From the NCBI RefSeq assembly GCF_002119805.1, contig NZ_CP021059.1:1798001-1862000 (forward strand): 64,000 nucleotides of DNA. Direction: 5' to 3'. The notes beneath the pieces were generated by a model. That model was given only the letters and a program-made list of their open reading frames with translations, made no database searches and had not been told where the DNA came from. Positions 49,444-59,316 of this stretch are shown piece after piece (within the stretch, counting starts at the first letter, position 1; each line of letters begins with the position of its first letter). The position numbers were made by a program, and so were the translations under genes. This DNA is from Macrococcoides canis. Its GTDB lineage: Bacteria; Bacillota; Bacilli; Staphylococcales; Staphylococcaceae.

Positions 49444-50391
49444 TTAGTATCCTTTGTTTAAGTCTACGATATTCTTGAAGTTATCTTTATTATCAATACC
49501 CATATTCATATTATCAATAAAGATATTTGTAGCGCGTTGATTGTAATGTGTACTTAATCCGGTTATGTGAGGCGTCATAATCACATTGTCTAATGTATAC
49601 AGCGGATGATCCGCTTCAAGTGGTTCATTATAGAAGACATCAAGGCATGCAAATCTGATCACTTTATCTTTCAGTGCCTGCATAAGTATATCTTCTTTAA
49701 CTACTGTGCCTCTCCCTACATTAATAAATAATGCATCGCTTCCCATCGCCTTAAAATCTTCTGCTTTAAGTAGATCTATCGTACTTGCTGTTTCCGGTAA
49801 CACATTGACAATAATATCTGATTGTTCAAATGCCTGTATGCGTTCTTCTATCGCATATACTTCATCAAAGTGCGTTTTATCCTGTCCTGTTGTATTGATA
49901 CCGATCACTTTCATATTGAATGCTTGCGCAATACGTGCAGCATATGATGGTATTTCTCCTGTACCGATAAAGCATATTGTCTGCTCAAACAGTTCTTTAT
50001 GTCTAATATCTGTTTTAAAGCCCTTCGCCTGCTGTAAACTATAATACTCCAGTACATTTTTGTAGTCTGTCATAATATAGCTGAATATATATTCCGAGAT
50101 TTGTACTTTATGTACGCCGCGTGCATTCGTCAATATAATATTTCTCTCTTTAATGGTTTCAAGTGGCAGTTTGTTGACACCAGCAGCATACCACGCGATC
50201 CACTTTAAGTTCGGGCATTGTGAGAGAAATGCTTCATCAACTCGTCCATCATGCGAAATTAATATATCCATACTTTCCTTATCTTCTTCAGTCATATCTT
50301 TTAGCGCAATTGATCTAAATGAATGCTCAGGATACTGTGCTATAAGAGTATCCAATATTTCCCCAAGCTTTACATTCGAAATAATGTTCAT
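49444..50391 (-). CDS. D-2-hydroxyacid dehydrogenase family protein
   Basis: A 315-residue NAD(P)-dependent dehydrogenase. The Rossmann part has FIGTGEIPSYAARIAQAF near residue 140 (G-x-G-x-x-x-x-x-A), the catalytic Arg and Glu appear in NVGRGTVV and DVFYNEPLEADHPLY, and the His in MTPHITG near 275. The substrate, a 2-hydroxy or 2-keto acid, is not known. It starts directly upstream of the bcp stop (bcp first, then this gene), so both are likely in one unit. Confidence 0.9.
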   Translation of the reverse strand: MNIISNVKLGEILDTLIAQYPEHSFRSIALKDMTEEDKESMDILISHDGRVDEAFLSQCPNLKWIAWYAAGVNKLPLETIKERNIILTNARGVHKVQISEYIFSYIMTDYKNVLEYYSLQQAKGFKTDIRHKELFEQTICFIGTGEIPSYAARIAQAFNMKVIGINTTGQDKTHFDEVYAIEERIQAFEQSDIIVNVLPETASTIDLLKAEDFKAMGSDALFINVGRGTVVKEDILMQALKDKVIRFACLDVFYNEPLEADHPLYTLDNVIMTPHITGLSTHYNQRATNIFIDNMNMGIDNKDNFKNIVDLNKGY

Positions 50392-50856
50392 CTATTTATC
50401 TCCTTGCAATACCTTTTTGATATCTTCCATCTGTGTCTTTACTTTAACCCCATCAAACACTTCAATGATACGTGTATCGTCATCTAGAATAATCGTTGTT
50501 CTTACAATTCCCATCGATTCTTTACCGAATGATTTCTTCAGTCTGTATATACCTAGCTGTTCTGAAAACGTATAATCTTCATCGACAAGCAGATCGAATT
50601 TCAAATTGTGCTTATTAATAAAGTTCGTATGCTTTACTTTACTGTCTCCACTAACACCATATACTTGTGCATCCAGCTCATTAAGTACATCAAGGTTATC
50701 ATTGAAATCGCATGCTTGCGTTGTACATGTTGGTGTATTGTCTCTCGGATAGAAGTATAGCACCGTCTTCTTACCGAACAGATCTTGATTTGTTATGATG
50801 TCCCCATGTTGATTCTCCATTTTAAAATCAGGCAATAGCATTCCTTTTTCTAACAT
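50392..50856 (-). CDS. bcp: Thiol peroxidase Bcp (peroxiredoxin Q)
   Basis: A 154-residue thioredoxin-dependent peroxidase that reduces peroxides in the cytoplasm. The peroxidatic Cys44 is in TPTCTTQAC and the resolving Cys49 five residues later, typical of the Bcp/PrxQ type. The frame is open 37 codons upstream over the hemL promoter, but GGAGTG before ATG 50856 and family length give the shorter form. Divergent hemL and nearby perR match the Bacillus/Staphylococcus order. Confidence 0.94.
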   Translation of the reverse strand: MLEKGMLLPDFKMENQHGDIITNQDLFGKKTVLYFYPRDNTPTCTTQACDFNDNLDVLNELDAQVYGVSGDSKVKHTNFINKHNLKFDLLVDEDYTFSEQLGIYRLKKSFGKESMGIVRTTIILDDDTRIIEVFDGVKVKTQMEDIKKVLQGDK

Positions 50857-50937
50857 AAATAACACTCCATCCTCAAATATTATATAAGTATATGATAGTA
50901 TAGTAGACGAAAATACTAAACAAAAGAGGTCGATAAA

Positions 50938-52224
50938 ATGAACTTTAATAATTCTGAAGCAATACAAAAACGCGCAAATGCCGCAATTCTCGGTGGTGTG
51001 AACTCTCCTTCACGTTCTTACAAGGCAGTGGGTGGCGGTGCTCCAGTAGTGATGAAACGTGGTGAAGGTGCTTACTTCTACGATGTTGATGGTAACAAAT
51101 ATATTGATTATCTTGCAGCATACGGTCCGATCATTACAGGACATGCGCATCCTCATATTACTGAAGCGATTAAGCGTGCAGCTGAAAATGGTGTATTATA
51201 TGGTACTCCGACTGAACACGAAGTTGTGTTCGCCGAAATGTTGCAAGAAGCAATCCCATCATTAGAAAAAGTCCGCTTCGTAAACTCAGGGACTGAAGCC
51301 GTGATGACAACGATTCGTGTTGCACGTGCATATACTGGAAGAGATAAGATTATCAAATTTGCAGGATGTTATCATGGCCATTCAGATTTAGTGCTTGTAG
51401 CAGCAGGTAGCGGTCCTTCACAACTTGGTACTCCCGACTCAGCAGGCGTACCAAAAAGCGTCGCTCAAGAAGTGATCACTGTTCCGTTTAATGATATCGA
51501 ACAATTTAAAGAAGCATTCCATCACTTCGGCGATCAGATTGCGGGTGTATTAGTAGAACCTATCGTCGGGAATTTCGGTATAGTTGAACCACACGAAGGA
51601 TTTCTAGAAGCAGTGAATGAAGTGGCGCATAGTCACGGGGCGCTTGTTATCTATGATGAAGTTATCACTGCATTCCGCTTCTGCTACGGGGGTGCACAAG
51701 ATATGCTTGGCGTTAAACCTGACTTGACCGCTTTCGGTAAAGTTATCGGTGGCGGCTTACCAATTGGTGCATATGGGGGTCGTCAAGATATTATGGAGCA
51801 TGTTGCGCCTCTTGGACCAACATACCAGGCAGGTACGATGGCAGGTAATCCATTAAGTATGCAGGCAGGTATCGCACTACTTGAAGTGATTAAAGCTGAA
51901 GGAACTTATGAATATCTCGATAAACTCGGCGAGATGCTCGAGAATGGCATTAATGAACTGATTGAAAAATACAATATTAAAGCTAATATTAATCGTCTTA
52001 AAGGGGCTATGACCATCTACTTCACAGATGAAAAAGTAGAGAACTATGAACAAGCAGAAGCGACCGATGGAGAAGCTTTCGCTAAATTCTTCAAACTGAT
52101 GCTGCATCAAGGAATCAACCTTGCGCCTTCTAAATATGAAGCATGGTTTATCACTATCGCTCATACAGAGCAGGATATTAAAGATACGCTCATTGCAGTT
52201 GAAAACAGTTTTAAACAAATGTAG
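50938..52224 (+). CDS. hemL: Glutamate-1-semialdehyde 2,1-aminomutase
   Basis: A 428-residue PLP enzyme that makes 5-aminolevulinate from glutamate semialdehyde in haem synthesis. The cofactor Lys268 lies in [18 protein letters not shown], the cofactor Asp in [11 protein letters not shown], and the N-terminal [15 protein letters not shown] and the [10 protein letters not shown] motif are characteristic. In this chromosomal context it corresponds to the second copy (gsaB/hemL2) of staphylococci, so another hemL may exist in the hemAXCDBL operon. AGAGG precedes the ATG. Confidence 0.95.
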   Translation: MNFNNSEAIQKRANAAILGGVNSPSRSYKAVGGGAPVVMKRGEGAYFYDVDGNKYIDYLAAYGPIITGHAHPHITEAIKRAAENGVLYGTPTEHEVVFAEMLQEAIPSLEKVRFVNSGTEAVMTTIRVARAYTGRDKIIKFAGCYHGHSDLVLVAAGSGPSQLGTPDSAGVPKSVAQEVITVPFNDIEQFKEAFHHFGDQIAGVLVEPIVGNFGIVEPHEGFLEAVNEVAHSHGALVIYDEVITAFRFCYGGAQDMLGVKPDLTAFGKVIGGGLPIGAYGGRQDIMEHVAPLGPTYQAGTMAGNPLSMQAGIALLEVIKAEGTYEYLDKLGEMLENGINELIEKYNIKANINRLKGAMTIYFTDEKVENYEQAEATDGEAFAKFFKLMLHQGINLAPSKYEAWFITIAHTEQDIKDTLIAVENSFKQM

Positions 52225-52286
52225 CTTGAAAAAGTGTGCAATGTCATGTATAAGTGTACTAACGAATAAATAAATGAGGTCGAAAT

Positions 52287-53369
52287 ATGAAACTAGGTGC
52301 ACGTATATTCAAAACTGGAATCGCTATTATCGTGGCCCTGCTTATTGCCCAGCAAATTAATGTACAAGGTGCTGTCGTTGCTGGTATCTCGGCGTTATTT
52401 GCAATACAACCCAATGTGTACAGATCATATAAAACGATTATCGAACAGTTTCAAGGGAACTTAATCGGCGCTGTACTTGCAGTAATCATGGCTTATTTAT
52501 TTGGTTTTCATATCGTTATCATCGGTATTACTTCTATTATCCTGATTTCGATATTACAGAAGATCAACCTTTCACATGTTACAGGTCTTGCTGTAGTCAC
52601 TCAGCTTATTATAATGGACCACCAGGATGGTGCTTTCCTGGAATCTGCTGTCTTACGATTTACCTTCGTGATGATCGGCGTAATCAGTGCGTTTGTCGTT
52701 AATACACTATTTTTACCACCTAAGTTCGAAAGCAAGATTTATTATCAATGTTTAAGTATCTCAAGCGATATCTTCAAGTGGATTCGTCTGGAAATCAATG
52801 GTTCAACTGAATTTCATGCAGTTAAAAGAGATATAGATAATATCCGCAGTCGCATCGAGAAGCTTGAAGAACAGTATAACTTATACAAAGAAGAACGTGC
52901 ATATACGAAAAAAGGCAGCATCCGAAATTTACGCAAGAAAATCATCTTTAAGGAGACTGTACTGGCAACGCGTCGTGCCCATGATGTCCTGCGAAAAATG
53001 CATAGATACGAAAATGATGTCATTAATTTGCCGGAAGAATTAAAGGTACAGATCAAGTTTGAACTCGATGAATTAATGACATTACATGAAGAGCTACTCA
53101 TGCGTATTTCTAAGAAAGTCCCCGCTACAAAACATGACTGTCAAACTGGAATAACTGAACATTATAAACTCAATATCATGGACGCGTTTCTTGAAGAAAT
53201 CAACACGACACCAAGCGATGCATACAGTAAGGAACATATCTTTGTAATTATCGGGACATTGTTTGATTATCGTGATAAACTTGAGCACCTTGACCGTATT
53301 ACACATAGCTTCTATAAGTTTCATAAAGAGGATAAGAAATTCAGAATCAAACATAGTGAAGAGTATTAA
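52287..53369 (+). CDS. Aromatic acid exporter-like membrane protein (FUSC/DUF939)
   Basis: A 360-residue protein with an N-terminal membrane half of about five or six spans (residues 1-145), including FKTGIAIIVALLIAQ and AISALFAIQPNVYRSYKT, the ArAE_1/FUSC signature. The C-terminal half (about 150-360) is cytoplasmic, charged and largely coiled coil, with KLEEQYNLYKEERAY. Function is inferred from the family only. AGG lies ten bases before the ATG. It lies 60 bases after hemL and may be read with it. Confidence 0.85.
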   Translation: MKLGARIFKTGIAIIVALLIAQQINVQGAVVAGISALFAIQPNVYRSYKTIIEQFQGNLIGAVLAVIMAYLFGFHIVIIGITSIILISILQKINLSHVTGLAVVTQLIIMDHQDGAFLESAVLRFTFVMIGVISAFVVNTLFLPPKFESKIYYQCLSISSDIFKWIRLEINGSTEFHAVKRDIDNIRSRIEKLEEQYNLYKEERAYTKKGSIRNLRKKIIFKETVLATRRAHDVLRKMHRYENDVINLPEELKVQIKFELDELMTLHEELLMRISKKVPATKHDCQTGITEHYKLNIMDAFLEEINTTPSDAYSKEHIFVIIGTLFDYRDKLEHLDRITHSFYKFHKEDKKFRIKHSEEY

Positions 53370-53380
53370 TGTTCAATAGC

Positions 53381-53411
53381 AAAAGGGAGTGCGATTTCGC
53401 ACTCCCTTTTG
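53381..53411. terminator. Bidirectional terminator
   Basis: AAAAGGGAGTGCGA pairs perfectly with TCGCACTCCCTTTT around TT, between two convergent genes. Confidence 0.9.
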
Positions 53412-54014
53412 TTATTGCCAGCCGTTATTCTCTTCTACTTTAACTTTATCCTTTGATACGTGAGGATTTCCACGTACAGTAAATCGATAGAGATAGTCTA
53501 CTGCTTCTTCTTTATTATCGATACCGATGCGCTTTGAAGCTGTAATGGCTTTCGGTATTCTGCCTTCTCTTATACATACGCCGTCGTCATTTAGACGCGT
53601 TCCATTGTAACGCTCCCTTTTGATGCCTAAACTTTGCGTCAGTTTCCCTGGTCCGTCTGTCAGATTGATTTCACGACCTCGTCTCTCTATCATCTTATCT
53701 ATTCCTGTTACCGGTTCGATTCCGCGGATAAGTACTCCTTCAGGGTGCGCTTTATCTTTCGTTATAAAGTTCATACAATGATGTCCATGCATCGTATATA
53801 CATAAATCGTACCAAAGTCGCGATACATCATTTCATTCTTCTTAGTTCGACGAAGTTGATATGCATGAGCCGCCTTATCATGTTCCCCAAGATAAGCTTC
53901 TACTTCGGTAATATACCCACCAGTAACAACACCGTCCTGCTCAGTATAGATATACTTACCGAGCAGCTTCTGTGCTGCTGTTAATGTATCATGTGATAAA
54001 AATGATAGATCCAA
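53412..54014 (-). CDS. 3-methyladenine DNA glycosylase (AAG family)
   Basis: A 200-residue base-excision repair enzyme of the MPG/AAG fold: ARL/LGKYIYT at the start, ITEVEAYLGEHDKAAHA with the catalytic Glu, YGTIY-type YVYTMHGHHCMNF, and GVLIRGIEPV with LTDGPGKLTQSLGI. It removes alkylated purines. The start is TTG directly after the TAA of the upstream gene, with AGAGG eight bases before it, so it depends on translation coupling to the FMN glutamate synthase-like gene. Confidence 0.92.
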   Translation of the reverse strand: MDLSFLSHDTLTAAQKLLGKYIYTEQDGVVTGGYITEVEAYLGEHDKAAHAYQLRRTKKNEMMYRDFGTIYVYTMHGHHCMNFITKDKAHPEGVLIRGIEPVTGIDKMIERRGREINLTDGPGKLTQSLGIKRERYNGTRLNDDGVCIREGRIPKAITASKRIGIDNKEEAVDYLYRFTVRGNPHVSKDKVKVEENNGWQ

Positions 54015-55616
54015 TTAAATCGCCTCTTCCAGACCTCTATATAATTTCGCGACATATTGTTCGCCAGTCATGATTTCTCCGTTTTCATTGCGATATAATA
54101 AGTGCTTCACATTGATTTCTGTCGGTGATTTCACTCCGCATGCTGCTGCAAGATTAAACAATCCTTCATGCATACTGACCACATAGTTTGTCACACGATA
54201 TTGTTTCTCTTCGATAACGAGACCCTTCTCCTTATCTGGATCAGTCGTTGCAACACCGACCGGACAGTCGTTCGTATGACATTGCTGCGCCATAATACAT
54301 CCGACACTCATCATCATCGCACGCGCTATTTGAACGAGGTCAGCACCAAGCCCTAACGCAATAGCAACTTTATCCGGTGTAATCAGTTTTCCAGATGCAA
54401 TGATCTTAATATCTTGTCGTAATCCATTCTTCTTCAGTACACCGTCTAATATCGGTAATGCTGAGAATAACGGTAGACCTACTGTATCTTCAAGCTCTTG
54501 ATACGTCGCACCTGTTCCACCTTCACCACCATCGACAGTAATGAAGTCCGGATAAATTCCTGTATCCTTCATATCTTTAACAAGTGCTTCCAGCATCGTA
54601 ATATTACCGACAACCATCTTGAATCCAACGGGTTTTCCACTTAGCTGCTTAAGTCTCGCAATAAAATTAAGCAGATCAATATTATTATGGATAAATGTGA
54701 AACGGTTTGGTGAGTTAATCGTAGTAAATGGCTTAACATTACGGATCTTAGCGATTTCTTCCGTAACTTTGTCAGCTTCTACGTGACCTCCACGTGTTTT
54801 AGCCCCTTGTGCTAACTTTATTTCAAACGCACGTACATGCTCAATTTGCGACTTCTGGATAAACAGTTCTTCACTGAAATTACCGTCTTCATCACGTACA
54901 CCAAATAGACCTGGTCCAATCTGGAAGATAATATCTACATTCCCTTTAAGGTGATGATCACTTAAACCGCCTTCTCCAGTATTCATCCATGTTCCTTCTG
55001 CAAGCCCTAATCCTTTACTCAGCGCAGTAATTGCATTTTTACCTAAAGCACCGTAACTCATTCCAGACTGACCAATTAATCGTTTTATCTTAAATGGTTG
55101 ACGTGCATTCTGTCCAAGAACGATGGCATGCTCATCCGTTAATAAATATGGATCGATTACCGCATCTTCCCTATGTTCATCTCTGCTAAATAAACCTTCG
55201 TTATCTAGTTTATAGAGTTTCGTACTCAGCTTTCTCGACTGATCGATTTCAAGCTCACTTGCTTCATTTGGAAACAAAGAGTTTTGAAGATAGAATCCTG
55301 GTTCAGTGAAATCGCGTCGTGAACCAAATCCGCCGATACGTGATTTATACTTTCCGGCCTTAACTACATCAAGATAATCCTTTCTCGAAAAAGGTGTCGC
55401 CTCATTATCCGACTGCATCAAATACTGACGCATCTCCGGCCCAATCTTCTCGAAGAAATACCTGACACGTCCAAGCACCGGATAGTTCCTTAATATACTA
55501 TGCTGATTCTGCTTTCTATCAACAAATACAAGATAAATTACAAACAATACTATTCCAGCAAAGATTGCGAGTATGATCATATCAACAATCAGCTGAATCC
55601 CCTGCATGACACTCAT
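54015..55616 (-). CDS. FMN-binding glutamate synthase family protein
   Basis: A 533-residue membrane-anchored protein. An N-terminal span (about residues 8-30) precedes a GltB-type FMN/(beta/alpha)8 domain: GQSGMSYGALGKNAI, GEGGLSDHH, AQGAKTRGGHV, VDGGEGGTGATYQEL and a cysteine-bearing stretch CIMAQQCHTNDCPVG. The amidotransferase and beta-subunit parts of true glutamate synthase are missing, so glutamate formation is unproven. ATG 55616 follows AAAGGGGA, which lies inside a long inverted repeat. Confidence 0.9.
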   Translation of the reverse strand: MSVMQGIQLIVDMIILAIFAGIVLFVIYLVFVDRKQNQHSILRNYPVLGRVRYFFEKIGPEMRQYLMQSDNEATPFSRKDYLDVVKAGKYKSRIGGFGSRRDFTEPGFYLQNSLFPNEASELEIDQSRKLSTKLYKLDNEGLFSRDEHREDAVIDPYLLTDEHAIVLGQNARQPFKIKRLIGQSGMSYGALGKNAITALSKGLGLAEGTWMNTGEGGLSDHHLKGNVDIIFQIGPGLFGVRDEDGNFSEELFIQKSQIEHVRAFEIKLAQGAKTRGGHVEADKVTEEIAKIRNVKPFTTINSPNRFTFIHNNIDLLNFIARLKQLSGKPVGFKMVVGNITMLEALVKDMKDTGIYPDFITVDGGEGGTGATYQELEDTVGLPLFSALPILDGVLKKNGLRQDIKIIASGKLITPDKVAIALGLGADLVQIARAMMMSVGCIMAQQCHTNDCPVGVATTDPDKEKGLVIEEKQYRVTNYVVSMHEGLFNLAAACGVKSPTEINVKHLLYRNENGEIMTGEQYVAKLYRGLEEAI

Positions 55617-55621
55617 TAAAT

Positions 55622-55667
55622 AATCCCCTTTATATTTTGATATTACTATCATAATATAAAGGGGATT
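55622..55667 (-). promoter_or_regulatory. Hairpin enclosing the ribosome binding site of the FMN glutamate synthase-like gene
   Basis: A perfect 15-bp inverted repeat (AATCCCCTTTATATT / AATATAAAGGGGATT) with a 16-base loop. On the minus strand the second arm contains AAAGGGGA, six bases before ATG 55616. It lacks a T-run and lies 30 bases after the exporter gene. Confidence 0.7.
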
Positions 55668-55697
55668 GAAATCGCTATAGATTTAAATAAATAATTC

Positions 55698-57446
55698 TTA
55701 ATCAACACTTTCTAAGTTTTGAATAGAATAAAGATTATAATAATGTTCGTGCTTTTGCATCAATTCCTGATGCGTACCCATCTCAACAATTTCACCGTTT
55801 TGAACTACAACAATCTTATCTGCATGTGTAATTGTCGATAATCTATGTGCAACGATCACTGTTGTTCTATCTTGAGATAATGACTCTAATGCTTCTTGAA
55901 TCACCGCTTCACTTTCAAGATCCAGTGCACTTGTCGCTTCATCCAGTATAAGAATCGGTGGATTCTTCAAGAATACACGAGAAATTGCAACACGCTGCTT
56001 CTGTCCTCCTGATAACTTAACGCCACGTTCACCTACTTCTGTATCATAACCGTCCGGTAAACTCATAATAAAGTCGTGGGCATTTGCGAGTTTCGCAGCC
56101 TGAATCATCTCTTCTTCCGTCGCACCAGGCTTACCTAGCAAGATATTATTACGAATCGATTCAGAGAAGAGAATATTGTCCTGCATGACCATTCCTATTT
56201 GTGTACGTAAGCTTTCCAGTGTATAGTCTTTAATCGGATGATGATCAACAGTGATTTCTCCTTGTGTAACATCATAGAATCTTGGTATTAAACTGATCAT
56301 CGTCGATTTACCACCGCCGCTCATCCCAACAAATGCTACCGTTTCACCGCTTTTAATATCCAGATTAATATTGTGTAATACTTCTGTATCACCTTCATTG
56401 TACTTAAATCCAACATTGTTAAATGAAATATCTCCTTGGTGAATCTGAATATCTCGTGCGTTCTTCGTATCTTTAATATCATACGGTTCATCAAAGAGCT
56501 GGAACATACGGTCCATCGATGCCATGCTTTGTGTTAATGTCGTTGATGAGCTGACCAGTCTTCTTAGCGGGCCATAAAGCCTGTCAAGATAGGCGATAAA
56601 TGCTGCCAATGCACCGACTGATAGGTGGCCACCAACAACTTGCCAGGCACCAAAGCCTACTACAAGTAATGGTCCGATATCTGTAATCGTATTGATCACT
56701 GCGAAACTTTTGGCGTTCCATCTCGTATGATTCATCGCTTTATTCAAAAAGTTCTTGTTGCGTCTATCGAACCTTTGATTCTCCTCTTCTTCGATGGCAA
56801 ATGTCTTGATCAGTGTCATACCTTGAACACGTTCATGCAGGAATCCCTGTACTTCTGCCAATGACTGACTGCGTTCACGCGTAAGCTTACGTAAGTTGCC
56901 GAAGAAATAGTAGACACTGAACATATAGAATGGAAAGACGATCAATGACACTAGTGTTAACTTCACATCCATCGTAAACATGATGGCAAGTGCAATAATG
57001 ATCGTAACTAAGTCCAGCCATACATTCATCAGACCAGTGATGATGAAATCTTTCGTCGATTCCACATCATTGATAACACGCGAGATGACTTCTCCAACTT
57101 TATTGTTAGCATAAAATCTTACGCTCAGTGCCTGAAGATGTTTATAGAGTTTCTTTCTGATATCGTATAAAATCTTGTTGCTTGTCCACTGTGCGAGATA
57201 CTGTCTGAAATACTCAACCGGCGGACGGATAACTGTGAAGATAAAGCCGAACAGTAATAAGGCTTGCAGTAATGCTTCTTTCTTCTCTGCGACTGACAAC
57301 GATGTGTTATTGATGACATCATCGATAACATATTTAATCAGTAATGGTATTAATAATGGAATCCCAAACTTTAATATCCCTATAATAATCGTCAAGATAA
57401 TCAGCATCGTATAGGGTTTTACAAATTGCATATAGCGCTTTAACAT
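55698..57446 (-). CDS. ABC multidrug exporter, Sav1866 (YgaD) homologue
   Basis: A 582-residue half transporter: six membrane spans (residues about 1-315) followed by an ATPase domain. The sequence follows S. aureus Sav1866 closely from the first residues ([10 protein letters not shown]) through [20 protein letters not shown] to the C-terminal YSIQNL. Walker [10 protein letters not shown] near residue 375, signature [13 protein letters not shown], Walker [13 protein letters not shown] and switch His AHRLST are all intact. It acts as a homodimer. AAGGAGA before ATG 57446 rules out the earlier in-frame start at 57467. It lies beside ygaC as in B. subtilis. Confidence 0.95.
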   Translation of the reverse strand: MLKRYMQFVKPYTMLIILTIIIGILKFGIPLLIPLLIKYVIDDVINNTSLSVAEKKEALLQALLLFGFIFTVIRPPVEYFRQYLAQWTSNKILYDIRKKLYKHLQALSVRFYANNKVGEVISRVINDVESTKDFIITGLMNVWLDLVTIIIALAIMFTMDVKLTLVSLIVFPFYMFSVYYFFGNLRKLTRERSQSLAEVQGFLHERVQGMTLIKTFAIEEEENQRFDRRNKNFLNKAMNHTRWNAKSFAVINTITDIGPLLVVGFGAWQVVGGHLSVGALAAFIAYLDRLYGPLRRLVSSSTTLTQSMASMDRMFQLFDEPYDIKDTKNARDIQIHQGDISFNNVGFKYNEGDTEVLHNINLDIKSGETVAFVGMSGGGKSTMISLIPRFYDVTQGEITVDHHPIKDYTLESLRTQIGMVMQDNILFSESIRNNILLGKPGATEEEMIQAAKLANAHDFIMSLPDGYDTEVGERGVKLSGGQKQRVAISRVFLKNPPILILDEATSALDLESEAVIQEALESLSQDRTTVIVAHRLSTITHADKIVVVQNGEIVEMGTHQELMQKHEHYYNLYSIQNLESVD

Positions 57447-57486
57447 ATTATTCTCCTTCAATATCATTCTTCTTTATTACTCAATC

Positions 57487-57538
57487 AAAAAACCGAACAA
57501 TGCAGAAAACGACATACATTTTCTTCACACTGTCCGGA
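57487..57538 (-). terminator. Terminator of the DUF402 gene, related to repeat unit B
   Basis: CCGGACAGTG and CATTGTTCGG arms with an inner AGAAAA/TTTTCT stem, followed on the minus strand by six T. The core (GCAGAAAAC ... TTTTCTT ... CCGG) resembles unit B of the hairpin arrays. Confidence 0.7.
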
Positions 57539-57568
57539 TTTAACAAAGAGGATTACTGCTCTGTATCC

Positions 57569-58120
57569 TTAATCTTCGCTGATTCTCTTTTGAAAATGAA
57601 ATCTTTCCTGCCAGACTTTAATAAAGTCCGGAGCAAATGGTCCTTTCTTTCTTTCAATCCATTGTTGCAAAATATCAACGTTTCGCCTAAGGATCAAATC
57701 GATCTCTTCGGGATAGTTCATCTGTTTCATGTGCTGCTGATATTCATCTTCATCAAGCAGATGATACTTGCCATTTGGATATACTTTAATATCCAGGTCG
57801 TAATCAATGTACTTAATGGCCTCACTATCACATACAAATGGTGAGGATAAGTTACAGTAATAATAGACGCCATCTTCACGGAACATACAGATGACATTAA
57901 ACCAGTATTCTGCATGAAAATAGACGATTGCAGGTTCACGTGTAACCCAAGTTCGACCATCGCTCTCAGTTACAAGCGTACGATTATTCCCTCCGATAAT
58001 GACATGATTTGTTCCTTTTAAAATCGTTGTTTCAGACCAGATTCTGTGAATTTTCCCGTTATGTTTATAGCTTTGAATCTGCACATTCTGGCCTTCTTTT
58101 GGTATGGATTCTTTGACCAT
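57569..58120 (-). CDS. ygaC: DUF402 domain protein (YgaC type)
   Basis: A 183-residue protein of the DUF402/UPF0374 family, related to nucleoside phosphatases and nucleases. Characteristic stretches are [20 protein letters not shown]-type [41 protein letters not shown] and [14 protein letters not shown], with the acidic residues D-x-D and E used for metal binding. AGGTGG eight bases before ATG 58120 sets the start. It lies directly upstream of the Sav1866-type gene in the same direction, but its own terminator separates them. Confidence 0.87.
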   Translation of the reverse strand: MVKESIPKEGQNVQIQSYKHNGKIHRIWSETTILKGTNHVIIGGNNRTLVTESDGRTWVTREPAIVYFHAEYWFNVICMFREDGVYYYCNLSSPFVCDSEAIKYIDYDLDIKVYPNGKYHLLDEDEYQQHMKQMNYPEEIDLILRRNVDILQQWIERKKGPFAPDFIKVWQERFHFQKRISED

Positions 58121-58185
58121 GTTCCACACCACCTATATTTAGTATTTGCATTTTAAATTATAACATAACTTTTTTCACATTTAAC

Positions 58186-59220
58186 CTATTTCAACTCATC
58201 AATATATTTTTTGAATATTTTTGTCATTGATACGGGGAAATTAAATCGTTCTTTCTCTTCTATATCAATAAATTTTGCATCATCTACATGACCTAGTGCC
58301 ACCGCACGATAAACTTCCATCTGCCATGTCACATGGGTAAACTGATGCTTAAGTGACATAAAAGGGTCTGCTTCAATATATAACGACATGTTCAGCTGTT
58401 CTTCAATCGTATCTTGATGCGTGTCGATATTAAACATCGGAAACTGCCACATCGACTGCAGTAAACCACTATCTGGTCGCTGTTCAATATAAATCTTATC
58501 ATCATGCATGATTACTAGAACTTTCCAATGTTCTGTCTTCTTTTTAATCTTCTTAAGTTTTACCGGTAGTAACTCCACAGTACCTGCTCTATAGCTTTCA
58601 CAATGTTCCTGCACTGGACAGAACATACATAATGGCGACTTAGGTGTACATACAGTCGCACCGAGTTCCATCAAGGCTTCATTAAAGTCGCCCGCTGCTT
58701 CTGGCATCACATCCATCACCTTCTGTTCAAAGTGACGTCGTGCTGATGAACTCGATATATCATAATCATCGTTATCCAGTCTTGAAAACACACGGTACAC
58801 ATTGCCATCAACTGCTGGTATTTGATGATTGAATGCGATGCTCATCACAGCACCTTGTGTATATGGGCCGACCCCTTTCAACTTTAAGAAGTCTTCAGGA
58901 TCATTCGGTATTATGCCGTCATAGCTATCCTGCACTTCTTTTACAGCACTATGAAAATTGCGAACACGTGAATAATACCCGAGCCCTTCCCAATATTTTG
59001 AAACTTCATCAATATCCGCAGAGGCCAGCGTCAATATATCAGGAAATCGCTCCGTAAACTTCAAATAATAAGGTTTTACCGTATTGACCTGAGTCTGCTG
59101 CAGCATGACTTCTGATAACCAGATTTTATACGGATCTTTCGTTTCTCTCCAAGGCATCTCTCGTTTATTCTTATAGAACCAGTCTAAAAGATGCTGTGAA
59201 AATTGCTGTTTGTTTAACAT
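58186..59220 (-). CDS. mutY: A/G-specific adenine glycosylase MutY
   Basis: A 344-residue repair enzyme that removes A opposite 8-oxoguanine. The N-terminus has MPWRETKDPYKIWLSEVMLQQTQV with the catalytic Glu, the helix-hairpin-helix LKGVGPYTQGAVMSIAF is followed by the catalytic Asp in VDGNVYRV, and the 4Fe-4S motif is Cys-x6-Cys-x2-Cys-x5-Cys (CTPKSPLCMFCPVQEHC). A NUDIX-like C-terminal domain (from about residue 230) recognises 8-oxoG. AGAGGAAAG precedes the ATG. Confidence 0.95.
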   Translation of the reverse strand: MLNKQQFSQHLLDWFYKNKREMPWRETKDPYKIWLSEVMLQQTQVNTVKPYYLKFTERFPDILTLASADIDEVSKYWEGLGYYSRVRNFHSAVKEVQDSYDGIIPNDPEDFLKLKGVGPYTQGAVMSIAFNHQIPAVDGNVYRVFSRLDNDDYDISSSSARRHFEQKVMDVMPEAAGDFNEALMELGATVCTPKSPLCMFCPVQEHCESYRAGTVELLPVKLKKIKKKTEHWKVLVIMHDDKIYIEQRPDSGLLQSMWQFPMFNIDTHQDTIEEQLNMSLYIEADPFMSLKHQFTHVTWQMEVYRAVALGHVDDAKFIDIEEKERFNFPVSMTKIFKKYIDELK

Positions 59221-59316
59221 TGCTTTCCTCTTTCTAAAAAAATTTAATTTCCAAGCATGAATAATTTATCATTACATTCTATTCGTTATATAATAAATCA
59301 TGAAAGGAATGATACT

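Noticed and set aside
50857-50967. N-terminal extension of Bcp from the longer open frame
   Set aside because: It overlaps the divergent hemL start region; a good ribosome binding site precedes the internal ATG at 50856 and family members begin there.
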